DNA of 64,000 bases from JAUIIK01 sp041390865 (GTDB lineage Bacteria; Chloroflexota; Chloroflexia; Thermomicrobiales; CFX8), in the NCBI GenBank assembly GCA_041390865.1, contig JAWKPC010000015.1, positions 1 through 64,000 on the forward strand. Direction: 5' to 3'. The notes beneath the pieces are model-generated. The model searched no databases and was not told where the DNA came from. It was given only the letters and a program-made list of their open reading frames with translations. The translations under genes and the position numbers were made by a program. Shown in pieces: positions 26,032 to 36,026 of this stretch; positions within the stretch are counted from its first letter, which is position 1; the number at the start of each line of letters is the position of its first letter.

Positions 26032-28968
26032 TCAGATGAGATCGTGGCGAACGGCGAGAGTAGCGGCGGCGGTACGCGACGAAACGTCGAGCTTCTTGAG
26101 GATATTGCCGACATGCCGCATGACGGTCCGGGGACTGATAAACAGCTCATCGGCGATTTCCCGGTCGGTCTTGCCTTCGATGAGATGACTCAGGACCTCG
26201 TGCTCGCGAGGCGTCAGCGGCTCGTTTCCGAGCAAGGGCTCTCCGAAGGCGGAGTCGGGGCCGGGCTTGATCAATGCTTCCGACTGCGATCTGAACGTCT
26301 CCCGGATGTCCGCATCCCCGAGCTTTTCTGCGAGCAGCTCGATCGTCGAGCGCGCCGACTGATGGGCAGTGTCCGCGTCCCGGGTTCGGTCGTGTGCTCT
26401 GTAGAGATTTCCCAGCGCGGCGTTGATACGCAAGCGCAGGGGAAGGAATCCGTGAAGCGTTGCGATCTTGGCTGCGGCCCGATACGCCGCTTCGGCTTGA
26501 TCGACCCGACCAACCCGTGCCAGCACATCGCCGTGAAGCTTCAGAAGCAGCGGCGAGAATTCGGCGTCATCCGCGTGCCGCGCGGGCTCGACCAACCCTT
26601 CGACGAGCCTTAACGCCTCCTCGACATTGCCGGTGGCGAGATGCAGCTGCGCCCGGGCATGCCGGCGCTGAACTGCTGCCATCGACCGGCTGAGATCCGA
26701 CGGCTCGTCGAGGGTGCCGAGGACTGCCGCGCCGCGGTCGGCATCTCCGAGCGCCGCACACAGAAACGCAAGCGTCGCGCTAGCCAGCATCGCCCCGAGT
26801 TGCCAGCCCGTTTGCCGGGCGAGAGCGAGAGCGAGCTCGAGTTCACGCTCGGCAGATTCGATCTGATGCAATTCCATTAACGTCCTGCCGAGCGAATAGC
26901 GCGCCATGACGGTCCATTCCCGGTGGTCGATCCACTCGGCAATTTCGAGGCCCGCACGCGCCGAGTCGAGCGCCTGTTCAAACTCGCCGCGCGCCGCATA
27001 TGCCATGCTGAGCATGATCAGGGCGAATGCTTTCCCAGCCGGCCAGCCGATTTCGTCCGCTATTTCCAGCGCCTCTTCGCCGCTGCGGATCCAGTAAGCA
27101 GCCTCGCGATAGACCGGTGTGGCCATCACGTCGAGATCCCCGCCGTTCAGAGCCAGCATCGCGAGGCAGGTCGAAAGCCGCTGGCGGTCTCCGAGATCTC
27201 GAAAGAGACTGACCGCCCGTTCGTAGTGCTCGGTGCTGGCCGGATAATCACGGTTGAGATAGCTGGCCATGCCAATGAAGTCCAGCGTGTCGGCGATGCC
27301 CGGTCGATCGTGGTCGCTCTCCAGTATTGCCAACGCTTCCCGGTGCAGAGACAGCGCCCGCTCTTGATCGTCCAGGTTGACGTACCAGTTCGCGATGCGG
27401 TTGAGGCTGCGGGCGATCGTCGAACGATCCCCGATATCGCGTGCCAGATCGAGCGCGGCTCGACAATAGCTGCCCGAGCGATCGTAGTCCCGTTCCGCCC
27501 AGAGCAGGGCCAGATCGATCAGTGTCTGCCACTCGAGCATTCGATCGCCGGCTTCTCGCGCGCGTTCCAGTACGAATTCGAAATCCCGACACGCCGGATC
27601 GAAATCCCCGAGCATCATGAAAGCTGAAGCGCGCATTCGATATGCCCCGGTCGGGAAACGCTCGGCGAACCGAACAGAGAGGTCATGGGCCCGGCTAAGT
27701 GCTCTGGCCGCGTCCCTGGCCGCATAGAGCGCGAGAGCCCGCTGACCTGAGCGGATTAACCACTCGATCGCTCGGGGATCGTTGGCCTGGGCATAATGCG
27801 ACGCAACGGTGTCGGGAGATACTCCCCGCCGGTCCGAAATGATCTCGGCGACCTCCCGGTGCAGGACCTGGCGCTTCGAGAGCGGCAACCGCTGATACAA
27901 CGTCTCACGTACAAGCGCATGGGTGAAGCTCACCCGCAGGGTTTCCGGATGCTGGATCAACAGTCCAGCATCGAGCGCCCGGTCTATGGCAACCGCCATC
28001 CGATCGGCATTGACATTGGTTGCTGACTCCCATATCTCAGGAGCGAGATCCTGGCCGATAACCGCCGCGATTTCGAGCAGATGCCGGTCCTCATCGCCAA
28101 GCTTTGATAACCAGCCCTCGATAACCTGTCGAACGAGCGGCGGGACCAGAATTCCTCCAAGATCGCCGAGCCGCCAGCCCGGGCCCTCCTGCTCGATCAG
28201 CCCTTCCGCCTCGAGCAGCCGTAGCACCTCGGTGACAAAGAACGGATTTCCGGCCGTGCGTTCAAGCAGATCATCGACCAGCTGCGCCTCATCCACCGGC
28301 TCGAACTGGTAGCGGCTTCTGACGAGGGATTGGATCTCGACCCGGCTAAATGACTGAAGATGGATTCTGACGGCGCCAGATTCGCGGACGAGCAATGGCA
28401 GCATCTCGTAGAGAGGGCTGTTCGGCGCGATCTCATCATTTCGCATGGTGCCGACGATCAGCACTGGCGGCATGTGGTGCTGCCGCACGATGTAGCGCAG
28501 TGCATCCAGGCTGGCAGGGTCGCTCCAGTGAAGATCTTCGAGCGCCACCAGCAGCGGTCGTGTCGCCGCAACCTCGGCGAGGAAGCGGCGTAGATCCTCA
28601 TGCAATGCCCGCCGGCTATCCAGCATTTCGTCAGGGTCGAGCTCGTCGATCCAGGGGGGCGCGGCGGGCAATCCTTCTCGGGGCTCATAGTCTCTGAGCG
28701 CCTCGGCCCACAGCCCGTACGGCGGCATGCTTGCCAGCGCGTAGCTTCCGCCGGAGACGGCAAGGAGGTTCCGCTCGCGAGCCGCATTTATCAGATCATT
28801 GACCAGCGTGGTCTTGCCGATACCGGCCGTACCGGACACCAGCGCAAGCCCTCCCTGCCCGCTGATCGCGAGATCAAGGCATTCCTGAAGCTGTCGCCGT
28901 TCATGCTGGCGTCCAACAATTCGCAGATTGGAAAGTCGAGCATCGCCTTGCTGCATTGAAGAAGTCAC
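26032..28968 (-). CDS. Large LuxR-family ATPase regulator (LAL/MalT-like)
   Basis: A 978-residue regulator. It has an N-terminal AAA/STAND ATPase with Walker A GTAGIGKTTL (about 45) and Walker B LLVALEDLHW (about 140). A long TPR-type helical region follows (about 430-880), then a C-terminal LuxR helix-turn-helix (LTPREHEVLSHLIEGKTDREIA to ISPRTVMRHVGNILKKL). STAND regulators of this type switch on ligand binding to the TPR part and ATP binding, then activate promoters. It is intact and is a paralogue of the 30740-33799 gene, with the same N-terminal layout (VGRQHER, SGTAGIGK, PPYGLW). The inducer is unknown; a link to the broken ligase gene between them is inference. Confidence 0.88.
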   Translation of the reverse strand: MTSSMQQGDARLSNLRIVGRQHERRQLQECLDLAISGQGGLALVSGTAGIGKTTLVNDLINAARERNLLAVSGGSYALASMPPYGLWAEALRDYEPREGLPAAPPWIDELDPDEMLDSRRALHEDLRRFLAEVAATRPLLVALEDLHWSDPASLDALRYIVRQHHMPPVLIVGTMRNDEIAPNSPLYEMLPLLVRESGAVRIHLQSFSRVEIQSLVRSRYQFEPVDEAQLVDDLLERTAGNPFFVTEVLRLLEAEGLIEQEGPGWRLGDLGGILVPPLVRQVIEGWLSKLGDEDRHLLEIAAVIGQDLAPEIWESATNVNADRMAVAIDRALDAGLLIQHPETLRVSFTHALVRETLYQRLPLSKRQVLHREVAEIISDRRGVSPDTVASHYAQANDPRAIEWLIRSGQRALALYAARDAARALSRAHDLSVRFAERFPTGAYRMRASAFMMLGDFDPACRDFEFVLERAREAGDRMLEWQTLIDLALLWAERDYDRSGSYCRAALDLARDIGDRSTIARSLNRIANWYVNLDDQERALSLHREALAILESDHDRPGIADTLDFIGMASYLNRDYPASTEHYERAVSLFRDLGDRQRLSTCLAMLALNGGDLDVMATPVYREAAYWIRSGEEALEIADEIGWPAGKAFALIMLSMAYAARGEFEQALDSARAGLEIAEWIDHREWTVMARYSLGRTLMELHQIESAERELELALALARQTGWQLGAMLASATLAFLCAALGDADRGAAVLGTLDEPSDLSRSMAAVQRRHARAQLHLATGNVEEALRLVEGLVEPARHADDAEFSPLLLKLHGDVLARVGRVDQAEAAYRAAAKIATLHGFLPLRLRINAALGNLYRAHDRTRDADTAHQSARSTIELLAEKLGDADIRETFRSQSEALIKPGPDSAFGEPLLGNEPLTPREHEVLSHLIEGKTDREIADELFISPRTVMRHVGNILKKLDVSSRTAAATLAVRHDLI

Positions 28969-29080
28969 TCCGGTAGCGATTACGAACTGGTGACTCCATG
29001 CTGTTCCGTGCGTTCTGGTCCGGGTCTGTCAAACCTGAGGGCTGCCTCTCATGGCGTTCTGCGAGGCCTTTAACGCCTGT

Positions 29081-29109
29081 GCGCCAGGTCTCGGGCGGAG
29101 ACCTGGCGC
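29081..29109 (-). terminator. Perfect 12-bp hairpin downstream of the acyl-CoA ligase remnant
   Basis: GCGCCAGGTCTC (29081-29092) pairs exactly with 29098-29109 around a five-base loop. It lies about 40 bases after the ligase stop on the minus strand and before the LuxR gene start. There is no clear U-run after it (only GTTAAAGG), so it may be a weak or Rho-assisted terminator or an operator-like structure. Confidence 0.5.
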
Positions 29110-29146
29110 CTGGATCAACCTGGCGCGTCCCGTGTCCTCGTATGGG

Positions 29147-30710
29147 TCAGGCGGACACGGCTGCTTCTCGCTCGCGTTCGATGAGGGCACGGCGAAGCGA
29201 TCTTGCCGGAGGCGGTCTTGGGAATCTCATCGGTGAACTCGACCAGGCGTATTACCTCTTGTACGGCGCTACCCGGTCGGCGACGTAGGCGATGATCTCA
29301 TCCCCGGTCACTGGTGCCGACTGCACAACGTAGGCCTTCGGCAATTCGCCGGACGCTTCATCGGGGACGCCTACCACGGCAGCGTCGGTGATCGATGGAT
29401 GTCCTTTGAGCACGTCCTCGAGCTCGGCCGGAGCGACCTGATAGGCCTGTACTTGATCAGTTCTTTGATTCGACTGACGATATAGAAGTAGCCGTCCTCA
29501 TCAGCATAAACCGATGTCGCCGGTCTTCAACCAGCCATCTTCCGTGAGCGTCTCTGCCGTCGCGTCCGGACGATTGAGATAGCCCTTCATCAGTTGTGGA
29601 CCACGTATCCAGATCTCTCCTCGCTGGCCTGGCTCAAGATCTTCTCCGCTATCGACATCGACTACGCGGGCTTCAGTGTTCGGCATCAGGACACCGGTTG
29701 ATCCGAGGACAGCCCGGCCAGGGGGAGTCAGGAAGGTCATCGGGCTTGCTTCCGTCATCCTGCATCCTTCGCGCACCTCACAATCGAACTGAGCCTGGAA
29801 CTGTTCCGCCAGCTCCTTCCCGACCGAGCGGCGCCGGTGATGACGTGCCTGAGCTCTACAGGTCATACTGCTTCACGGTCGGATCTTTGACGAACATGAG
29901 AAGAATTGGGGGACAAAACCTGTGGCGGTCACCTGATGTTCCTGGATGGACCGACAGACATGCTCGAGATCGAAGTGGAGTGCAAGACGCAGGTGTTATT
30001 GGTCACAAACCCAACGTGCGGGAAGGTAATCAGGCCGGCCATGTGAACATTGGCAGTGTAGCCAGGACGACGTCATCGGGAGCCCACGTCTCACTTCGAG
30101 ACACTGGCAGATTTGCGACGATAGCCCGGTGCGACAGTATGACACCCTTGGGCAGGCCGGTTGTTCCACTCGATGTCGGCAGCAGAGCGATGCTCTCCGG
30201 ATCGATCTCGATCTCTGGCATCCGGCGGTGCTTCCAGTAGCGCCGAAAACGGTGTCGCACCAGCTGCCTCTCCGAGGACAAAGATCTCGCGAACCCGAGT
30301 TGCTGAGCGAGTCCTGGACTCGGTCAAGCAGTGCCGGCGTCGTGGATATCCATCACCGCGCCGGTATCCTGAGTTGTCGCTCTAGCTCGCCGCTGGTGGT
30401 AGAGGGGATTGACCAACGTTACGATCCCGCCAGCCGCGAGGATGCCGTAGGCGACGGCCAATCAAAACACCGTTCGGGCTATAGAGGGCGCAAACCTCGT
30501 CTCCTTCCTGCTTGAGGCCACGCTCGATCAGCCCGGCCGCAACTCCCGCCGGGGTGCTGACGACCTCACCGAATGTTCGGCTACGTCCGGTTCCCCATCG
30601 ATGTAGGCCGCTCTTCCGGCCGCTGCAAGGCATGCGAGAACAGAAAATCCGGGAGCGACATCGGTCGGAATGTCAATGTCCGGATAGGGCTGCGGAAGAT
30701 CATCGTCCAA
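29147..30710 (-). pseudogene. AMP-forming acyl-CoA ligase (4-coumarate-CoA ligase-like), many frame breaks
   Basis: Reading all frames on the minus strand recovers a nearly full ANL-superfamily ligase: start MDDDLPQPYPDIDIPTD at 30710, then FGEVVSTPAGVAAGLIERG, GILAAGGIVTLVNPLYH and the P-loop SSGTTGLPKGV. After these come ELAEQFQAQF, GEIWIRGPQLMKGYLNRP, DGWLKTGDIG, YFYIVSRIKELIKY and VAPAELEDVLKGHPSI. The C-terminal PKTASGKIARR-like end follows, with its stop at 29147. At least eight breaks are spread along 1.55 kb, and some segments (around 29900-30050) are poorly kept, so real decay seems likelier here than in hpaB. It would activate aryl or fatty acids as CoA thioesters. It is flanked by the two LuxR paralogues. 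Confidence 0.75.
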
Positions 30711-30739
30711 CCCTTTCGACCTGCGCTAGTGGTATGGAA

Positions 30740-33700
30740 TCAGTTTGATCGATGGAATCGCCGGAGCGCATCGTGAGGCCTACGTAATCCCTCCCCTACG
30801 CGATAGGTAGAGCTGGCTGTATCGGCCGGGATTGTCAAACAATCTGGATGCTCTTCCTCGACGGTGCAACGCGTCGCTTCGGTCCGGTTCGCGACGCCAA
30901 GTTTGCTGTAGATCGATCCCAAGTGCTGTCCGACGGTCCTGGCTGATATAGAGATCCCCGGCGATCTCTCGTGATCATGCCACTGGCGACCAGTCTCGCC
31001 AGCACCTCGACTTCCCGCTCTGCCGAGCCCACCGGGGGCATCCGGGCCGTACCGGGCCCGGCGTTCATCCTCTCCCCTGAGGCGCTCCGCACGCTCGAGC
31101 GCCGGTCTGGCTTCGAGCGCGGTCAGGATCTCTTCGGCCTCGGCAAGTGACAGCGCGGCCTTTTTCGATTCACCAGTCGCTACTTGGAGCTCAGCTCGTG
31201 CTAACAAGGTGAGAGCGCGCTCGAATGGAGCGGCACAGGCGTTAGCGAGCCGCATCGCCTCGACGAAGCGGTCGCTCGCGTCATCGAAGCGAGCTTCCTT
31301 CGTATCGAGTTCGCCGATGAAACGCTGGATCGCAAGTTGGATCAGCGGTTGGCGAGCCTGATGAGTGAGCTCCAGAGCTTGCTCCGCCTCTTCACGAGCC
31401 CGTTCAACATTTCCAGAACCCAGGTGATAGCGAGCCCAGAGTAGGCGTGTTTCGGCCCGCCCCGGGACATGGCCGCTCCAGTCGAGCCAGCGATCCTGCG
31501 CTTCCAGCCATCGACGAGCCTGGTCAAGATCACCGATATCGAGCAGGATCCCGGCGGCCAGGCGTTGGATATGGAGTCCTTCGCGATACCAGCGGGCGGC
31601 CTCACTTGGCTCCAGCATAGGCCCGCCCGGAAACAGCTTGTTGATGTATGTCCAGGCTAGATCGTAGTTCGCGGTGTGACGCGCGACGCTGACGATCCAG
31701 GCCGGCGCGAGCGTGAGGAACCAGGAGGAATGCCTTTGGTGCAGGTACTGTCTTCCAACATCAAGAATCTCCGCCCAGCGCCCCTCGATTGCGAGCAGAG
31801 CAAAGAGCGCAACCCGCTGCGGGTCATTCGTGATCTTGGAAATGGTTTGGTCGGCAACACGCTTCATCATTCTTTCGCGCATCTCCCGCCCAGCCAGGTC
31901 GTCGGGATATGCATCGAGGGCGATGTCCTGAAATTCGTAGAGCGTCCATATGTCGGCATGAAATTGGAATCCGAGTGCAACAAAGATATCTCGGGCACGC
32001 AAATACTCGTATCGCGACTGCTCGGGATTTCCCCGCGCCCACGCGACGTATCCGCGAATGCCATGCAGGTATCCAGCTATAGCCTGATCAAACTGTCCCT
32101 CACCAGATTGCTCTCGCTCACTCGTTTCAACGAACGCCTCAGCCATTTGATAGTGACCGCAGATGGCGTACCAGACACCCAGGAGTGCGCGTAGATACCG
32201 CGGAGCGAAACCACGCCCTCGAAATCGACCGGCCAGTTCCCGACGTTCGTCGGTCGTCAATGACTCGACCAGATCGATCGCCGACTCCATATCACCAATT
32301 CCTGGCTCGCCGATGATGACCCGCACCATGCCGAGATTCCAGAGTGCCGCTGCCTCAAGCGCCCGATCACCTTCTACCTTGGCGATCTCAAGCGCCCTGC
32401 GAAGGTGTCGGGCACTGCGTTCGGCCCTCGACCAACGTCCACCGAGCGCATAGCGAGTCAGAAGCCAGCCATATTCGATGCGGCCTGCAGTATCTCTCTC
32501 CAGCATCGCCAGCGCAGCGTCGTAGCGCTCTGTCGCGGTGCGCAACGCATAGGCTTCGTAGTAGGCGCGGTCACCGGCACGGATGAGCCACTCGGCGGCG
32601 CGATCGTCACCAGCCTGCTGGAGGTGGTGCGCAACCCGGTCAGGATCTGGGTCGGGCGCGGCGAGCAGCACCTCAGCGACTTGCCGGTGCCAGCTCCTGC
32701 GTTCCAGCGGCATCGTGTCCTCATAGAGAGCCTCGCGGATCAGCGCATGCCGAAACTGGATACTGGTCCGGTCGCTAGCCTGCTCGACAAGTCCAGCCGC
32801 TATCGAGTTGCGAATTCCTTCGCCAAATTGATCGTCAGGAATCCCGGCAACCTCCTGCCAGACATCCAGCATCACTTGATGGCCGATAACGGCAGCAAGG
32901 GCCAACCATTCGCGCTGCTCGTCCGACAAGCGAAGCAATCGGGTCTCGACCAGCTGTCGCAGCAAGATCGGCACGGTGACGTCATCGAGCCGGAGCAGTT
33001 CCCATGAATCCCCGGCACGACGGAGCATCCCATCCTCTTCCAGGGTCCGCATGAGTTCCTTGATATAGAAGGGATTACCCTCGGCACGGTGCGCCAGGTA
33101 TCTGACCAACCGGTATTCGGCGGACGGAGCGAGGGCATAAGCATCGCGAATCCAATTCGCGATCGACTCCTCATTGAGCGGCTGGAGAGCAATCCGCTCC
33201 GCTGCCGCTTCGCGGACCAGCATCGGCACAAGGGCATAGAGTGGATGATGGCGAGTGATCTCGTCGCTACGGTAGGTGACAACGAGCATCGCCGGGAGAT
33301 CATGAAGCCGCCGTGCAATATGCCGCAAGAATTCGAGGCTCGCCTCGTCCGCCCAGTGCAGGTCTTCCAGAACAAGCAGCAGCGGCTGGTCCGCAGACAG
33401 GCGGCTAAAGAGTTCCAGCGCCCAGTCGAAGAGCGCCGACTGGCGGTTGGCGCTACCAGCCTCATCCTCGATATTGCTTCCGAGAATGGTCGAGAGAGAA
33501 GACAGCCCCTCGACGTGAGGGCTGGCCCGGACGATCTCCAGCCAGGGACCATAGGGCGGTGTAGTCGTCAGGTCGTAACAGCCGCCGGCCAGGACGAGTG
33601 CACCCTGTTCGGTCGCAGTGTCGAGAAGATCCTCGACGAGCGTCGATTTGCCGATCCCGGCTTCGCCGCTGACCAGCACAAGCCCTCCCCGGCCCTGGAG

Positions 33701-33799
33701 AGTCATCCCGAGCAACTCGGCCAACAACTCGCGCTCGTGCTCGCGGCCAACCATGCGCCCGGCAGATTGATGTCTTGCTTGATAGCCCATCGTGTTCAT
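30740..33799 (-). CDS. Second large LuxR-family ATPase regulator, HTH region frame-disturbed
   Basis: A 1019-residue open frame. The N-terminal STAND ATPase has Walker A SGEAGIGKST and Walker B LLLVLEDLHW; a long TPR-like region follows. The C-terminal LuxR HTH can only be read by switching frames three times. EREVEVLARLVASGMI and REIAGDLYIS lie in the two other frames, and ARTVGQHLGSIYSKL is back in the main one. The three shifts sum to zero, so the ORF stays open while the recognition helices are scrambled. Single-base sequence errors within about 80 bp near 30950-31040 would explain this. It is a paralogue of the 26032-28968 regulator and sits 30 bp upstream of the broken ligase on the same strand. 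Confidence 0.8.
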   Translation of the reverse strand: MNTMGYQARHQSAGRMVGREHERELLAELLGMTLQGRGGLVLVSGEAGIGKSTLVEDLLDTATEQGALVLAGGCYDLTTTPPYGPWLEIVRASPHVEGLSSLSTILGSNIEDEAGSANRQSALFDWALELFSRLSADQPLLLVLEDLHWADEASLEFLRHIARRLHDLPAMLVVTYRSDEITRHHPLYALVPMLVREAAAERIALQPLNEESIANWIRDAYALAPSAEYRLVRYLAHRAEGNPFYIKELMRTLEEDGMLRRAGDSWELLRLDDVTVPILLRQLVETRLLRLSDEQREWLALAAVIGHQVMLDVWQEVAGIPDDQFGEGIRNSIAAGLVEQASDRTSIQFRHALIREALYEDTMPLERRSWHRQVAEVLLAAPDPDPDRVAHHLQQAGDDRAAEWLIRAGDRAYYEAYALRTATERYDAALAMLERDTAGRIEYGWLLTRYALGGRWSRAERSARHLRRALEIAKVEGDRALEAAALWNLGMVRVIIGEPGIGDMESAIDLVESLTTDERRELAGRFRGRGFAPRYLRALLGVWYAICGHYQMAEAFVETSEREQSGEGQFDQAIAGYLHGIRGYVAWARGNPEQSRYEYLRARDIFVALGFQFHADIWTLYEFQDIALDAYPDDLAGREMRERMMKRVADQTISKITNDPQRVALFALLAIEGRWAEILDVGRQYLHQRHSSWFLTLAPAWIVSVARHTANYDLAWTYINKLFPGGPMLEPSEAARWYREGLHIQRLAAGILLDIGDLDQARRWLEAQDRWLDWSGHVPGRAETRLLWARYHLGSGNVERAREEAEQALELTHQARQPLIQLAIQRFIGELDTKEARFDDASDRFVEAMRLANACAAPFERALTLLARAELQVATGESKKAALSLAEAEEILTALEARPALERAERLRGEDERRARYGPDAPGGLGRAGSRGAGETGRQWHDHERSPGISISARTVGQHLGSIYSKLGVANRTEATRCTVEEEHPDCLTIPADTASSTYRVGEGLRRPHDALRRFHRSN

Positions 33800-33858
33800 T
33801 GCGCTATTTTTCGGTCAGGCGTGTTGGGCCAGTCTAGCATGCCGTACCTTCGGGTCGG

Positions 33859-34221
33859 CTATCTGACGAGCGACTCCTCGACCCATTCCAACCCGGACCG
33901 GCTCGGCGAGGCGATGTAGTTGTCGGAGACGACGGCGACGTCGCCGGTGACGCGGGCGCCGTGTGGGACGCCGGCCGGGATCGTCGCGAGCATGCCCTCC
34001 TTGAGGACGACCTTCTCACCACCCACCGTGAACTCGATCTCGCCGCTATGAACGATCGTCAGCTGCTCCTCGGGATGCATGTGCAGCGGGAAGACGCTGC
34101 CGGGCTGGTAGGTGTATCGCACGACGGTGAAGGTCGCGCCGCTATACCGCTGCCGAACTACTCCATCGAGGACCTCATCAGCTGCGACATCGTCCCACCG
34201 AATTGACTTCCCAGACTCCAT
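33859..34221 (-). CDS. Small cupin-domain protein
   Basis: A 120-residue single-domain cupin. The start is set at 34221 (MESGKS) because AAGGAGG lies seven to eight bases before it. An upstream ATG would place that SD inside the coding sequence. Cupin motif 1 is HMHPEEQ with a following Glu, and motif 2 is IPAGVPHGA, giving the two-His, Glu, His set for a metal ion. Such proteins are small dioxygenases, isomerases or ligand sensors; sequence alone does not choose. It is divergent from the chemosensory operon. Confidence 0.82.
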   Translation of the reverse strand: MESGKSIRWDDVAADEVLDGVVRQRYSGATFTVVRYTYQPGSVFPLHMHPEEQLTIVHSGEIEFTVGGEKVVLKEGMLATIPAGVPHGARVTGDVAVVSDNYIASPSRSGLEWVEESLVR

Positions 34222-34389
34222 CGATCCCGCCCTCCTTGCCATCTACGAATGAGATTTTCAGGCCGTCAGTGCCAGTTATTCCGACTCTGGTCCCTCAAAC
34301 GGCCGGTACTTTTAGTGGATGTTGAACTACTAGCACGTTCTTATGATACGGGGGTAGGCCCGTCCTTCCCGCACGGCGAGAGCAGAGCT

Positions 34390-34788
34390 ATGCACGATCA
34401 CGAGTCAACCGTTCTTATCGTCGATGACAGCGCCAGCGTCCGGAAGCTTGTCGAGCTCACGTTGCGGCGCTCCGGCTTCTCGGTCATCAGCGCCGTTTCC
34501 GGCGTAGCGGCTCTCGCGACGCTGGCGGAGACACGTCCGGACCTGATCCTCCTCGACGTCATGCTGGTCTCGCTCGATGGCTTCCAGCTCTGTCGTGCGA
34601 TCCGCAATCATCCCGACTACGCAGACACGCCGATCATCATTCTCAGCGGCAGGGAGAGCGAAGCGGACCGGCAGACCGGCCTGAATGCCGGCGTCGACGC
34701 CTACCTGACCAAGCCGTTCAAACCCAACGAACTCACAGAAGTCGTCCAGAGCCTGCTCGCGAATCGCACGGAGGCACGTCTGGCATGA
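34390..34788 (+). CDS. CheY-like single-domain response regulator (first in cluster)
   Basis: A 132-residue receiver. Acidic residues DD (LIVDDSAS), the phosphoacceptor Asp in LILLDVML, a Ser/Thr switch (IILSG) and Lys in LTKPF are in the standard order, so it should take phosphate from the CheA of the cluster. The ATG at 34390 starts MHDHEST. The frame is open upstream, but a start further up would add an unrelated tail. It overlaps the next gene (ATGAGTG), so the two are coupled. It plays the part of PilG/PilH-type output in this operon. Confidence 0.9.
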   Translation: MHDHESTVLIVDDSASVRKLVELTLRRSGFSVISAVSGVAALATLAETRPDLILLDVMLVSLDGFQLCRAIRNHPDYADTPIIILSGRESEADRQTGLNAGVDAYLTKPFKPNELTEVVQSLLANRTEARLA

Positions 34789-35984
34789 GTGTGGAGCGGG
34801 CACAGATTTCCTATCTCGGGAACGCACTGAGCTCGTCAGTACCGGTCACGATGCCGGAGACGATGGCGAACCGAGCCCAATCCGTGACACGCTCGGTCAT
34901 CATGCGCTGGCTGCGCGGCGTCATCACCGGCGATCTCGACGGATATGCTGTCATTTCCGGCGGCGGACGGACGATTATCGTCCTCTACGGTGAAGAGATA
35001 CCGATATCGGCGGCAGTCACCCGCGGGCCCGACGTGGCCAACATGACCGAAGCGCTCGAAGCGCTTCGCACCGAGGGGCCCTCCGATTTCTTCGCGATGA
35101 CCTATCACCTTCCCGAAGGAGCGCCGGCGGCGCTGTCGGGATTGTTTGCCAGTCCATCGTCCGTCGTCACCCTCACCGATCCGCGGCCTCAGCTCAAGGC
35201 CCTACTGTCCGAACAGCTGAACACTGGCTATACCGGCTCGGTTCTGGTTCGCCATCAGGACACCCTCTGGGCGATCCTGCTGCTGGTCGACGGAGACATC
35301 ATCGGGTGCTACGGATCGGATGATACCGGCCTCAAAGGCACGATCGACGACGCGATGGCGCTCCTCCACCTCGATGAGCTCGACGTCGCGCTCTATCCGG
35401 GCTTTACCGACGAGCGGCTGGAAGACGTGATCAGCTTCGATTCGACCAGCTATCTCGGCGACAGCGCCAACGAATCGATCGAAGAAACCGAGATGGCGAT
35501 GATCTCGCTGCTCTCGGAGCTCGAAGCCGAGATCAGCGGCGTTACCGCAGACGACGAGCCCAGCCGGCTCGTCTACAGCCTCATCGAGAGCTATAAGAAC
35601 GCCCTGGAACTCGTCCACGACGGCCCGGAAATCATCGCAAGCGAACCGCCGGCACATCCGCTGCTGGACTCCCACTGGCTACCCGAGCAGCGCATGGTCG
35701 ATACCGACAGCCTCGCCCGGACGCTGGAGATGGCCGCGATCCCCGACGCCTGGCTCGCCGCTTCGGATGCCTTGATTCTGGCGCTGGAGTCGACGGTCGA
35801 GCAGCAGCTTACCTGGCTATCGATGTCCGACAAGCTCTCGGCGACGGCCCTGAAAGAAGCACTGGCAGAGCTGCTCGGGGAAGCTCGCGGCCGGGTCCGG
35901 GGTTGGAGGCAGGCCCGTCGGTCGGCGGAATCCGATACGAATCGACCATTGGCCCGGAAGCACGAGGGCCTGACAATTTTCTAG
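34785..35984 (+). CDS. Unknown chemosensory-cluster protein with PATAN/DUF4388-like segment
   Basis: A 399-residue soluble protein, coupled by a 4-base overlap to the receiver gene. The first 120 residues include a GDLDGYAVISGGGRTIIVLYGEEI pattern. A second similar unit (TGYTGSVLVRHQDTLWAILLLVDGDIIG, about 145-172) resembles the beta-hairpin signature of PATAN/DUF4388 domains, which often sit next to receivers in PatA-type and gliding-motility regulators. The C-terminal 160 residues are helical and acidic, without motifs I know. Its place between two receivers suggests it is an output partner or adaptor. That is inference from context, and no family was confirmed. Confidence 0.65.
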   Translation: MSVERAQISYLGNALSSSVPVTMPETMANRAQSVTRSVIMRWLRGVITGDLDGYAVISGGGRTIIVLYGEEIPISAAVTRGPDVANMTEALEALRTEGPSDFFAMTYHLPEGAPAALSGLFASPSSVVTLTDPRPQLKALLSEQLNTGYTGSVLVRHQDTLWAILLLVDGDIIGCYGSDDTGLKGTIDDAMALLHLDELDVALYPGFTDERLEDVISFDSTSYLGDSANESIEETEMAMISLLSELEAEISGVTADDEPSRLVYSLIESYKNALELVHDGPEIIASEPPAHPLLDSHWLPEQRMVDTDSLARTLEMAAIPDAWLAASDALILALESTVEQQLTWLSMSDKLSATALKEALAELLGEARGRVRGWRQARRSAESDTNRPLARKHEGLTIF

Positions 35985-36026
35985 TGGGAGATGCCGGCCC
36001 GGTCGGTATGAAAGGACAGCAGAGAC

